NCBI GenBank assembly: GCA_026770575.1
Contig: MU657315.1
Coordinates: forward strand, 99,260-114,043
Reading direction: 5' to 3'
DNA from: Pelagophyceae sp. CCMP2097
Taxonomy: Eukaryota; Sar; Pelagophyceae
DNA: 14,784 bases
Shown: positions 1-7,818 of the stretch, piece after piece
Numbering within the stretch: position 1 is the first letter of the stretch
Layout: each line of letters starts with the position of its first letter
Notes under the pieces: generated by a model
The model's database searches: none
Told to the model about the DNA's origin: nothing
Seen by the model: the letters and a program-made list of their open reading frames with translations, nothing else
Program-made: the position numbers and the translations under genes

Positions 1-34
1 AAAGAAAGAAAGAAGAAGAAGAAGAAGAAGAAGG
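1..34. repeat. GA-rich microsatellite (GAAA then GAA units)
   Basis: The window opens with GAAA units that turn into GAA/AAG triplets. It is a simple-sequence tract on the edge and its full extent is not visible. There is no sign of coding. Confidence 0.9.
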
Positions 35-189
35 CCCAGACGGCCGAATCAAAAAGGAGGGCCCTCGACAAGGAGAGGCCCCAACGGCCACCGGCTCTCA
101 GAATCCGACGCGTATGTCGGGGGATACGCCCAAAGGTCTAAACACGGTACCGTACCGTGAAATTTCAGTGACAGGATGGTAACAATGTA

Positions 190-283
190 GTAACTTACCC
201 TTACGGTAATTTACCGGGAATAATCTGGAAATGTTACCAAGGGCGCAAAGTAACTTACCGTTGGTGCCAAAACGGTAACTTAC
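190..283. repeat. Cluster of four GTAANTTAC palindromes
   Basis: Four perfect copies of the odd palindrome GTAA-N-TTAC lie at 190-198, 206-214, 250-258 and 275-283. The copy at 206 extends to the 11-bp palindrome GGTAATTTACC (205-215). This AT-rich block sits just downstream of the minus-strand gene ending at 360. A matching block lies on that gene's other side (896-965). The role is unknown; protein-binding sites or remnants of a tandem repeat are possible. Confidence 0.75.
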
Positions 284-359
284 TATCGGTCTTTCACGGC
301 GGCCGACTCCGCTGACACAGCCGAGTTTCGAGCGAGTGCCTGCAGACAATTGAGAAAAT

Positions 360-767
360 TTACTCGATTAGAATAGGCCCCTCTGAGTCGGGGTCTTCGA
401 GCGCGGCTTGCGGCAGCGCGTAGCAAGCCGCGGCGTGCCGGGCGAGCTTCGTCGCGTTGGGGGTGGCCTGGAAGTGGATCTCGGGGCACCCCGCGCCCAG
501 GCACTGCAAGCCGAGCGCCCCCCCGTGCTTCTCGGCCGGGACTTTCTTGAACCATTTCCACACTTCGCCATTCGGATATGTCTCGTTGCCGGCGCACTGC
601 GCAGTCGTGGACGCCGCCGCGAGGCTGGCGCCGAGGCCGAGGCTGGTAACGAGCCCGAGGCTGGTGCTCCCGAGGCTGTAGCCGACCCGAGATATGCGCA
701 CCGCTTTCATCCCGCTTGCGAGGTCGCGGAAGGCGACCACACCAACCCGCGACACGGCACGAAACAT
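360..767 (-). CDS. Small Cys-containing secreted or organelle-targeted protein, unknown family
   Basis: I do not recognise the family. The minus-strand frame is open to the TAA at 360-362. The C-terminal ~80 residues look truly coding: GC-ending codons, Trp and Cys residues, and segments such as NGEVWKWFKKV, LQCLGAGCPEIHF and ARHAAACYALPQ, ending in an acidic EDPDSEG tail. Starts possible in this frame are at 767 (MFRAVSRVGVVAF, like an organelle presequence) and 710 (MKAVRISRVGYSLG, followed by a Gly/Leu/Ser/Ala-rich hydrophobic stretch ending ASTTAQC, like a signal peptide). Alternatively the Gly-Leu stretch is an intron: a GTGCGC donor follows Met-Lys-Ala and a CTGCGCAG acceptor lies just before CAGNETYP, matching the splice-site style of THOC5 in this window. 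Coding is fairly likely; the exact start and splicing are uncertain. Confidence 0.55.
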   Translation of the reverse strand: MFRAVSRVGVVAFRDLASGMKAVRISRVGYSLGSTSLGLVTSLGLGASLAAASTTAQCAGNETYPNGEVWKWFKKVPAEKHGGALGLQCLGAGCPEIHFQATPNATKLARHAAACYALPQAALEDPDSEGPILIE

Positions 768-895
768 CGCTCCGGCGACGGCGGTCGTACCGGGTGCACC
801 CCCAGGGCGTGCACTGCCAAAATTCAAAATATGACGATCGCTAAGCCCAAATAGATTACTCTTAATCCTATCGCTGAACAAGAAGGGACTTCGAA

Positions 896-965
896 GTAAC
901 TTGCCGGAATACGACGGGATTATTCCTGATTATCGGCAACTTACCAGGGAGAATTGGTAATTTAC
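896..965. repeat. Second block of GTAANTTAC palindromes
   Basis: It contains one perfect copy (957-965) and two copies with one mismatch (GTAACTTGC at 896, GCAACTTAC at 936). It lies upstream of the minus-strand gene 360-767, so that gene is bracketed by the same motif on both sides. Confidence 0.65.
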
Positions 966-1499
966 TGAGTAGTATTTTACTCTGAAAGAATGTTGCCCGT
1001 AATAATCTATCATCACCGTGAATAGTCCGATCGTCGCTTAATGTCGTTTTGTAAAGCCTTTTTCTATGGGTTCTGCTGGCGGCGCACGATCCAGGATTCA
1101 GCGAGGGGTATGGGCTCCATTCATAGCCGTTATATGACCGTTAGGGACTAGGCTAAATAGATTTGCAAGGTGAACCGCGAATATGTCATGTGGTTCCGCG
1201 CTGTTTTTTTGCTTGCCCCTTGCCCCCAAGGAATATTACCATGGCGCACCGGAGGTACTGCAGACCCCCGGAGGGCGCCTTTGGTACGATGGAGGAGGGG
1301 ATGCGCGCACAATGTTTTTGATAGCCGTTCCGAAAAGGCTCGGATCCGTTCTCCCTCTGTGGTGGACTTAAGCCTCATTTTGGACTTGATAAATTCTAAA
1401 AAGATGGCTTATTGACAATTCCAAGTCCAAAAAAGGAAAGTTTCCGGAAATTTGAGATTGGTCGAACTTTGGGGACGAGTACCTCAGCTCCCCGGGGGT
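966..1499. other. Spacer without a supported gene
   Basis: Mixed-composition sequence. Short open frames occur on both strands (for example 1170-1415) but overlap one another and show neither family motifs nor the GC-ending codon bias of the supported genes. I see no RNA gene here. Confidence 0.6.
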
Positions 1500-1725
1500 G
1501 CCCGTTATCACGGGCGACGGATATGGAGAGCCCTTAACCTCCTCTTACGAACGCTCCAGTCTGTGACTATATAGCTGCTTGCGGAGCTGAGCTGCAGGTT
1601 GCCAAAGTTCGAGAAAAGGTCAACTTTGAGACCGCATAACTTTTGACTGCAAGGGCGCCCGTTGTCACGGGCGACGGATCGAGGTAGAGCCCAGCCTCCT
1701 CTCGCGATCCCCGAAGTCCGTGGCA
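1500..1725 (+). repeat. Diverged direct repeat, each unit headed by a hairpin
   Basis: GCCCGTTRTCACGGGC followed by GACGGAT occurs at 1500-1522 and again at 1657-1679, a spacing of 157 bp. The 16-mer is itself a hairpin: a 6-bp stem GCCCGT/ACGGGC with a 4-nt loop (TATC or TGTC). The following ~45 bp of each copy align loosely (AGAGCCC, CCTCCTCT). Two diverged copies of one element are therefore present. Confidence 0.7.
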
Positions 1726-1859
1726 ACGGGAACACTTGCAGTAAAAAGATATCATGCTCCAAAGTCGTACTTTTTTCGCGTAATCCCTCATGAACGATGG
1801 TGCAGTCGTTTAGAGGGCACTTTAAAACGCGAGTAAGCTGGCTTAGGTTAAGTCCTAAT

Positions 1860-1974
1860 TCGATGGCGATGGCGCAGCGGCGAAGAAGGACCGGCACACC
1901 CGGCCCAAGCCCCGCGCCACCCTCGCAACTGCGCGCAACAGCAAGCTGCATAGGCGCGCGTCTTGTTTTTAAGA
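1860..1974 (+). other. GC-rich island, possible coding fragment or decayed exon
   Basis: A short plus-strand frame starting near 1862 reads DGDGAAAKKDRHTRPKPR and ends at a TAA at about 1974. Its basic composition and codon choice resemble real exons in this window. A stop lies just upstream in the same frame and no good acceptor precedes it. Other frames over the same bases are also open. It could be the last exon of a lost gene or chance in GC-rich DNA. The 2000-2160 stretch that follows holds nothing recognisable. Confidence 0.25.
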
Positions 1975-2285
1975 TTCCGCACGGATTGACCTCTGGATGC
2001 TTTCGTCGGCCGCGGCTAGGCGGCTGGGGCTGCTTGGTGGTGACCTGGCGCCCGTCCGTCGCCTCCGCCTCCGAACTTCCCCTTCCCCCATTTATTTTTG
2101 AAAATGCCCCGCGCTGTTTGAGGGTTTGATTTAATAGTCAGTAAATTTAAACAGACATAGGAAGTTCCACCCCCAATTAGAATAATCCCCAATTAGAATC
2201 GTTTCTGACCAATCAGGGAGCTTGGGAATATAATATTACGATGAATTTTCGCGAATCACGATTCCAGGAATTGCATGTAATTCGC

Positions 2286-2358
2286 GGAAACTTTGGAGAA
2301 AGCCGAAACTTGAAGTATCCGTACCAAAATTTGAAGAACCAGAAGGTCGAAACTTGAA
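2286..2358 (+). repeat. Short GAAACTT-type repeats
   Basis: CGAAACTTG recurs at about 2303 and 2349, and a related GGAAACTTTGG lies at about 2286. They fall inside an AT-rich stretch just inside the left boundary of the inverted-repeat segment. The role is unknown. Confidence 0.45.
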
Positions 2359-2409
2359 AAAAACAGTGTAGCAGACAATTGTAGCAGAACCCGAAAACAG
2401 GAAGCAAGC

Positions 2410-2858
2410 AAGGAACATGCCCGACGCGGAGTCGAACCGGCCGGCGGCGAACGTGCGCCCCCTCTCCCGAGATGCATGCGTCTCGCCGCGTCGGTGCTTT
2501 GCGCGTCGTGGTTCAAGCCGTCTCGTCAGGCCGCGAAGAAACAAAAGTTCGCCAGGAAGGCCGACAATGCCTCACGTTCCGCGCGGACGGTACGCCGAGA
2601 TCCCTTCGACTCCCCACATCGGTGGAACGGCCTCGCGCCCAGCGAAGAGATGCGTCGGCGGTCCTCGTTGGTAGACGCCGTTTGGTCAGGCCACCGGGGC
2701 GCACGGTGTCGCGCGCGTCGACGCCACCGACACCTTTGCGTTCGACGCCACGTCGCGCGACGCCGCGTCGCCCGACACCGCGCCGTAGCGCCAAACGCCT
2801 GGAACCGGGCCCAGTTTTGCTCGGAGGACCAGTGACGTGACCCGCTTCTCTTATGTAG
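2410..2858 (+). other. GC-rich upstream exons or leader of the acidic-tail gene, boundaries unresolved
   Basis: This stretch changes to exon-like composition at about 2410. Several frames are open. One piece ending at the TAG near 2787 reads FGQATGAHGVARVDATDTF with the GAC/GCC/GTC codon use typical of this genome, and it follows a possible acceptor (GTTGGTAG near 2671). A basic piece (RQAAKKQKFARKADNASR) lies near 2528-2580. The region ends in a good acceptor, CTTATGTAG at 2850-2858. It probably holds the 5' exons of the gene continuing at 2859, but I cannot fix the splice pattern. Confidence 0.35.
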
Positions 2859-3250
2859 GCCCGTGGAAACGCGCCACAAATGCGTGGACGCGAACAAACC
2901 GTTCGCCGTGACGCGGACCGTCACTGAGAACGGGCCGGCGACCGAAAAAAAAACGGCGCCCGCAGGCGACGCCACGTCCGACGCGAAGACGCCTGGCGCC
3001 AAGACGCACGACGCCCCAACACCCGACGAAGACGCCAAAGCGACGCCCGCCAAGGCGCCTGCCAAGGCGCCGGCCGCCACCCTACATGGGCCATCGGGCC
3101 ACCCGCATCGCCACCCCGCCGACGCGGCCACCTCGAGCGCTGCGGGCACCCGTCCACGCGGCCAAGGATTTCTTCAAACCAACAAAGCGGCCGCGCTTCA
3201 ACGACGACGACGACAACGACGACGACGACGACAACGACGACGACGACTAA
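2859..3250 (+). CDS. Ala/Lys/Pro-rich protein with basic patch and Asp/Asn C-terminal tail (3' part)
   Basis: No family is recognised. After the acceptor at 2858 one frame reads PVETRHKCVDANKPFAVTRT and then a low-complexity, charged region with AKTPGAKTHDAPTPDED and AKAPAKAPAAT, reminiscent of linker-histone-like or other disordered nuclear tails. From about 3083 the convincing reading lies in a frame one base later: MGHRATRIATPP, then AAKDFFKPTKRPRF followed by a tail of Asp runs split by Asn, stopping at TAA 3248-3250. The KDFFKPTKRPRF stretch combines a cluster of aromatics with a basic patch like a nuclear signal. The Asp/Asn tail is encoded by a GAC/AAC triplet repeat. The two frames join if the CCC run at 3080-3082 had one C less. 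A nuclear, chromatin-associated role is inferred only from composition. Confidence 0.45.
3195..3247 (+). repeat. GAC/AAC triplet repeat encoding the acidic tail
   Basis: An imperfect tandem array of GAC with regularly placed AAC codons. In the frame ending at TAA 3248 it codes runs of Asp with single Asn interruptions. Other frames would give poly-Arg/Gln (plus strand) or poly-Val (minus strand), which are much less plausible as protein tails. Confidence 0.85.
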
Positions 3251-3500
3251 AACGACTAAAACGACCGACCAAAATAAATCCTCCGACCGACATCCGCCGA
3301 AGCGCATGGAATGATTTTACTAAGAACATTTCTGGTATTAGGAATCCTACACGTAATTCCTGATTCCATACTATTGTTTGATATACCCCCATTTTTGTGC
3401 AGAAAAGGGAACCCCGTTGCTCCGATAGAGCAGAATAGGTTCAGAAAAAGGTTGATTCTAATTGGGGGATTTCCGGGAAAGCCGATTCTAAGTGGGGGTG

Positions 3501-3690
3501 AAAAACCACTTAATCCAAGGTAGCAGTCGAGACTGCGCATCCAGAGGAGCGGCTGTTGACATGAAAATATGATACCATCTGCCACTGACGTATGCCCTGG
3601 CAAAAGGGATTTCCGGTCCCAGTGCCAGGAGCCAGTTGAGAAAATTGTATATAAACATATCCCATTCTTATTGAGGTTTTTTGGTATCCA
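3501..3690. other. AT-rich spacer
   Basis: Low-GC sequence between the inverted-repeat segment and the tRNA-like sequences. I see no gene, strong hairpin or conserved motif. Confidence 0.6.
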
Positions 3691-3691
3691 G

Positions 3692-3712
3692 ACCCGGATT
3701 TGAACCGGCGTA
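3692..3712 (-). other. tRNA-like T-arm / B-box remnant
   Basis: On the minus strand this reads GCCGGTTCAAATCCGGG, a near-perfect TPsiC arm (4 of 5 pairs around loop TTCAAAT) and a perfect pol III B box (GGTTCAAATCC). No matching acceptor or D arm is visible upstream. It lies 3' of the larger tRNA-like sequence at 3754-3842 on the same strand. It is best read as part of a tRNA-derived repeat or decayed tRNA. Confidence 0.45.
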
Positions 3713-3753
3713 CATACATTTCACTTGCTGACATTTTTCGAATTTTATTTTAT

Positions 3754-3842
3754 ACTCAAAGCCGGGCTCGAACCGGCGACCTCGTGTAAAACCATTTTTA
3801 CACACGCTGTTAATAGGCGCAGTAGACCTAATACCTTTGAGT
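3754..3842 (-). other. tRNA-like sequence: perfect acceptor and T stems, aberrant D and anticodon arms
   Basis: Read on the minus strand, the 89-nt segment begins ACTCAAA and ends TTTGAGT, a perfect 7-bp acceptor stem, followed by A. A perfect T arm, GCCGG-TTCGAGC-CCGGC, precedes the 3' acceptor strand, and AGGTC before it resembles a normal variable region. The part expected to be the anticodon arm is instead an 8-bp hairpin, GTGTAAAA-ATGG-TTTTACAC, whose 4-nt loop cannot give a standard 7-nt anticodon loop. The D region has only a TAGG/CCTA stem and no good A box. No anticodon can be assigned. It may be a tRNA pseudogene, the head of a SINE, or a very odd tRNA. Confidence 0.45.
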
Positions 3843-4362
3843 ACAGGCAACGAACGCACTCGCAAGCGAGGGAACGAAACGTCTCTCTGAAGGTGATGTC
3901 ACAATGGTTCAGACGGGAACTGAACCGTTACCGAGTGTACTGGCACGACCACAGCGCGAGACGACACGTCGGACGATTTTTATACCCCAGGTGGAACTTC
4001 CTAATTGCAAATGGAGGACTCACAATAACGACCCGATAAGGGGCCTAGATTTTTTCAAATCCAAAGACCCCTCCGGAAATCTGAAAAATCAGATGTTCCT
4101 TGGAAGTCGACTCAGCCTCTGCCGCCACGCCGCGATGCCTCTCCTCGAGGGTGTTGCATGCTCACCGGAAGGACACACCGCTCGAGGCCCCTCTTGGAGC
4201 ACGGACTCCGTGGCTTCTCGTTTGAAGCCTCGGACCGCAGGCCAGCGTCGTGGGGGGTTCCGCCGCTGCGGGTTGTTAAGCTATCGAGGCCCGCGTGGGC
4301 AGGGCCGAGCCCTTGAAGAGTGGGGGGCGGCGCCGCGGCCGCCGGCGCCCACGCCGGGGCCA
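3843..4362. other. Spacer and probable 3' flank of THOC5
   Basis: Composition rises in GC from about 4110. Open frames are present on both strands but none continues the THOC5 alignment or shows a family motif. The 4110-4362 part is likely 3' UTR or downstream sequence of the minus-strand THOC5 gene that stops at 4363-4365. Confidence 0.5.
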
Positions 4363-7300
4363 TCAGGCGAGGCGGTGCACCGCGGCCTTTGCGCGCGCGT
4401 CGTAGACGAGAGCCACGCGGCGGTCACGGCCTACGGTCGACGAGCTTGGTCGCGGCAGCCTGAGAGCGCGCGTCTATGTCCAACAGCGGACACTCGGCCA
4501 TGCGACGCCTCGGCGGCCTCTCGCGTGTCCTCACCGCGGCGCGCGCGGCCAAAAGCGGAGGCGTCTGCGGCGTCTATTTTTTCGGAGAGCGCGTCGAAGC
4601 ACGTCGCGAGCTTTCGGAGCCTGCGCTTCCGCGGATTACGGAAAGCTCATTTATGGCGGGGCGCACTGGTGCGAGAGGACCATGGCCGCGGAGTGCTCGT
4701 CGACGAGCTCGTCGGCGTAGGCGTTCACTTCCGCCTCGATGTCCGACAGGCCCGCATGGAACGCCCCACCCGGTTGCAGCGAGAACACCGGCGGCCGCGC
4801 AGGGTAGTCCGCGAAGACCTAAGGCCGCGTTGTCGAGACGCTCGAGAGGGCCTCTACAGAGAACCGCCCCTTTTAACGAACCTCAATCGTCGCCTTTAGC
4901 GACTTGCCGCTGCGCTGCAGCACGGCGGCGAAGAAGAGGCTTGTCATTGATGCGTTGGCGGGGCCCTTGTCCGCGGTCATCGACGTGAGCGCCGCGCCGC
5001 GCGACCTAGTCGCGGGCCTTTGGCCGTGCGGTGGGACCACCGCCGCGTCTGGCGGGGCTGTTCGACGGACGCGGGTCGCGTACGGCGCGAAGCACACCTC
5101 GGCGCCCGCGTGCACCGGGATGGGGTTCCTACGAAACCGTCGTGAGCCGCAACAAGAGAATCTTTCCAACATCGCTTCCGAAAGACGCGGCCTTTGATCG
5201 ACGGCGGCGGTCGGCGTGAGAGGGCCTACGGTGTATTGTGGATCGTTGTGCTCTTTAAAAGTCTTAAAAAGTTTTGTCGTACCTCGATTTGCTGCTCCAA
5301 CATGTCGCGCGCTGCGATCCTGCCACGCAGCGCGCCGCAGACGCAGCGCACCGACGGCTCGAGACGGCCGTTTGACGAGAGAGGGGCCGTGGACAAGCCG
5401 CAGAGCCATTGAGCCCAGTCGAACGGTGCGCCGAAAGCCTCGATCTGCCATCGGAAAAACACATTTTTGGACAAATGACCACGGCCAGCGTGCATTCGTC
5501 GCCAATAAACTCTGACAGCGGGTGCGCGAGTCGAGTTGCACTCTCTCGTGCAAACGGCCGCAGTGAGCTCTCGCGCACAGGGCCCCCTCTTGGAGCGAGC
5601 ACCAGACCACGTCGGACGCGGCCTCGCACGGGCCACGTGCCGCCGGCGCCCGTTGCGACCGCGGCATCGAGGTCTGCGCAGCAAACGAACATTTGTGGAG
5701 CGACTTTTCGAAAACCCGGAGAGCCGGCGAGCTCTCAGAGGAACGGTCCATCGTGACGCTCGCCCGTCGAATTAAAAGGGGGCACCACGCACTGTGCTGG
5801 AGCACGGCGTGGCTCGCGGCGGCCGAGAGCTGCGTGTGCGAGTCCGGGAACAGCCCCGCCAGAAACGCCGCGTCCTTGACGCCCGCGCGCCAGCACTCGA
5901 CGCAGACCACGTCCAGGGGTGCGACCTGCATTTTCGAAAGAATCGCTCTGAGCCATCGCCCCCTACCGGCGTCCATCGAGTCCCTGCTCCGAACGGCGTC
6001 ACCTTGTAAGGAGCGGTCCGGGGCGACGGCCCGGGTCTTCCGACGGTCAACGACGCGGCGTGGTGCGTGGTAGAACGCGACGCGCGTATTGCCACGCGCC
6101 GACGACACGGACAGCGCCACGGACTTGGCCAGGCGCGTCAGGCCTGCGCGACGGCTCGCAGCGCGACGGGCGGAGGGCGGCTTGCGAAGCACTCCCGACG
6201 TGGCGTGGACGTCGACTTTAAAAGGGCAAAGTCCGATAGATGCGCACCGCCCGCGGAGAATTCTGCGCCGCCGACGATCTCAACCGTGGCGTCGTTGCCA
6301 AAGACGGACGCGCGGGCGGCGATGAGCCTGATTTCACTATCGTTCGAGCGTCAATCCCTCAGACCCGCGAGATATCTCCGGCCTGGACCGGCGTCGGCCA
6401 CCCGCCCGACTCTCCAGATTCGTTACTACGCACTGCGCGTAGAGGACATAGAGCGGCCGCGGCAGGTCCGGCTCGGCTTCGAGGACGTCGTCGCCGGAGT
6501 CGGCCTTGAGGCGCTTGGACTTCGGGCCCGCCTCGAGCTGGACGTCGCGCAGCGGTTTCGCCGCCTGATCAAATCCACTAATTTGAAAAAGCCTCCCCTC
6601 GCAAAGCCCGCACCTTTTTGACGGCGGCGAGGAGCGCCGGCAGCGTCTGCAGCGCCGCAGACTTGCGCGAGAGGTCGGCGTCCAAGGCCTTTTTCCGCTC
6701 GACCGTCCCCGCGAGCTGCTTGGATGACGACGTGCGTGCCTCGAGCTCCAGCGCCAACGTCGCCAGCCGCGACTCGTGCACGGAGTCCGAGACGTCGCAG
6801 GCCATGGCCGCTACGGGGAGGCAAACCGCTCGGTGTCTGCCAAACGCAAAAAAGTCCAAACAAACCACCAAAAAGTGGACGCACGCGTCGCAAACTGGCT
6901 CAGAAAGTCGGCCGAGACGTCGGCGTCGTCGCGCTTGATCTGTGCGATGCCTGCGCGAGAGGCGGTCGGAAGGGCGTCGGAAACGGAGTCGGAAACGGCG
7001 GCTCGCGGGCCGCGGCGGCGCCCGCGCCAAGCAGGGGCGCACCGTCGCATTTGTAGTCGCGGCAGCTGGCGACCTCGTCGAGGAGTCGGTGGCGGCGGTA
7101 CAATAAGTTTTGCAGCTCCAGATGCCTCTCATCCAGCGCCGCTTCCCGCGCTTCCAGCGACTGCCGCGCGTCGCGGATCGCGAGGCACGCCGTGCGCGAC
7201 GCCGACTTGAGCCTAGGCAGGCGCGCGTGCGACGGTACCGCGCGCGTTCGACGGTGCCACGCCGTTCGTCAGGAAACGTGCGGGCCGCCGCCGTGCCGCC

Positions 7301-7484
7301 GTGCGCTTCGCCGAGCTCCCCGCCGCGGCACGCACTCGACGAACGCGCGCGTAGCCGTGCTGATGATGGCGACCTTTTTGAGCGGCAGCGCGGCTTTTTC
7401 AGGCAGGAGCGACTCGATGCAATCCTCAATGGTCTGCGATGCGCCATCGAACCGCGCCAAGTATTTCTCCACGGGCGGCGCCAT
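4363..7484 (-). CDS. THOC5: THO complex subunit 5 (THOC5/FMIP family), 14 exons
   Basis: THOC5 belongs to the nuclear THO/TREX complex, which couples transcription to mRNA packaging and export. Exons (plus coordinates, read right to left): 7332-7484, 7043-7205, 6885-6950, 6614-6810, 6434-6564, 6248-6327, 6055-6191, 5793-5925, 5630-5673, 5283-5444, 4882-5097, 4667-4818, 4535-4620, 4363-4430; 1788 nt in phase, about 595 residues (human 683). Family hallmarks appear in the usual order: LELQNLLYRRHRLLDEV then ASCRDYK; a coiled-coil with ESRLATLALELE and LQTLPALLAAVKK joined to AAKPLRD; the signature LPRPLYVLYAQ; DATVEIVG; FLAGLFPDS; FDWAQWLCGL; LRGRIAARDMLEQQIE; FFAAVLQRSGKSLKATIE; YPARPPVFSL; IEAEVN; and the C-terminal RRGRDRRVALVY. 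The start ATG at 7484-7482 opens MAPPVEKYLARF. Least certain are the intron at 5926-6054 (weak GTCGTT donor) and the left edge of the 4882-5097 exon. The family assignment rests on motif recall, not a search. Confidence 0.88.
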
Positions 7485-7818
7485 CACCTACGTCGAGCCG
7501 CCAGCGACCGAGCAACGAGCTAACGCGGCTGCGCGGCACACGACTTTCAAAGTTGCTTCGCGATCGTGAGGTGAGGGTCGATTATTACCCCCGGTTTATA
7601 CAATTGTATGTCAGATAATGTCGTCACGGTGGTCGGACAATCGCGCGAAGTACGAGGAGTGCGCTGCCGTGCAGCGTGTGCAAGATAGGGTCCCGGAGGA
7701 GCACCGCGACGATGAACACGCTCGCGCGGGCCAAGCTCTTCGCGCGGCGGTGCGTTGCGCGAGCGTCGATGCCTGCGCGCTGAGGCGGCGATGCCCGTAT
7801 TTGCGACCGGCGCCGCTG
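7485..7818. promoter_or_regulatory. Divergent intergenic region between THOC5 and the apyrase
   Basis: Only about 334 bp separate the two start codons, so both promoters probably lie here. The most AT-rich patch is 7572-7620, with GGTTTATACAATTGTATG around 7595-7612. That is a weak TATA-like candidate containing the small palindrome ATACAATTGTAT. The rest is GC-rich and open in several frames. A longer apyrase N-terminus (from 7618) cannot be excluded. Confidence 0.45.

Larger units (their letters stand above)
2168..3500. mobile_element. 1.33 kb segment bounded by paired inverted repeats (possible transposon-like unit)
   Basis: The left end carries CACCCCCAATTAGAAT (2168-2183) and, 3 bp later, CCCCAATTAGAATC (2187-2200). 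The right end carries the reverse complements: 3454-3467 is a perfect match of the inner repeat and 3485-3500 matches the outer one with one mismatch. The order outer-inner / inner-outer is that expected of terminal inverted repeats with subterminal copies. I see no convincing target-site duplication and no transposase. The enclosed GC-rich gene encodes a different kind of protein. It could be a non-autonomous DNA element, a captured gene, or dispersed repeats that happen to flank a gene. Confidence 0.4.

Noticed and set aside
2417..2445. tRNA-like B box near 2430 on the minus strand
   Set aside because: GGTTCGACTCC is present by sequence, but the T stem has two mismatches and there is no acceptor or A box.
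2921..3307. Minus-strand frame with a long poly-Val run
   Set aside because: It is the antisense reading of the GAC/AAC triplet array. The plus-strand Asp/Asn tail with an in-frame stop is more plausible.
3904..4899. A 331-codon plus-strand frame opposite THOC5
   Set aside because: It spans tRNA-flank spacer and the antisense of THOC5 3' exons, with arginine-rich composition typical of a shadow frame.
4873..6192. A 439-codon continuous minus-strand frame
   Set aside because: It includes true THOC5 exon pieces in one frame but reads through at least four introns. The intervening parts lack family similarity and the spliced model explains the motifs in all frames.
6578..7447. A 289-codon minus-strand frame over the THOC5 5' half
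   Set aside because: Only its end (MACDVSDSVHESRLATL onwards) matches the family. The earlier part is Arg/Ser-rich shadow of exons in another frame plus introns.
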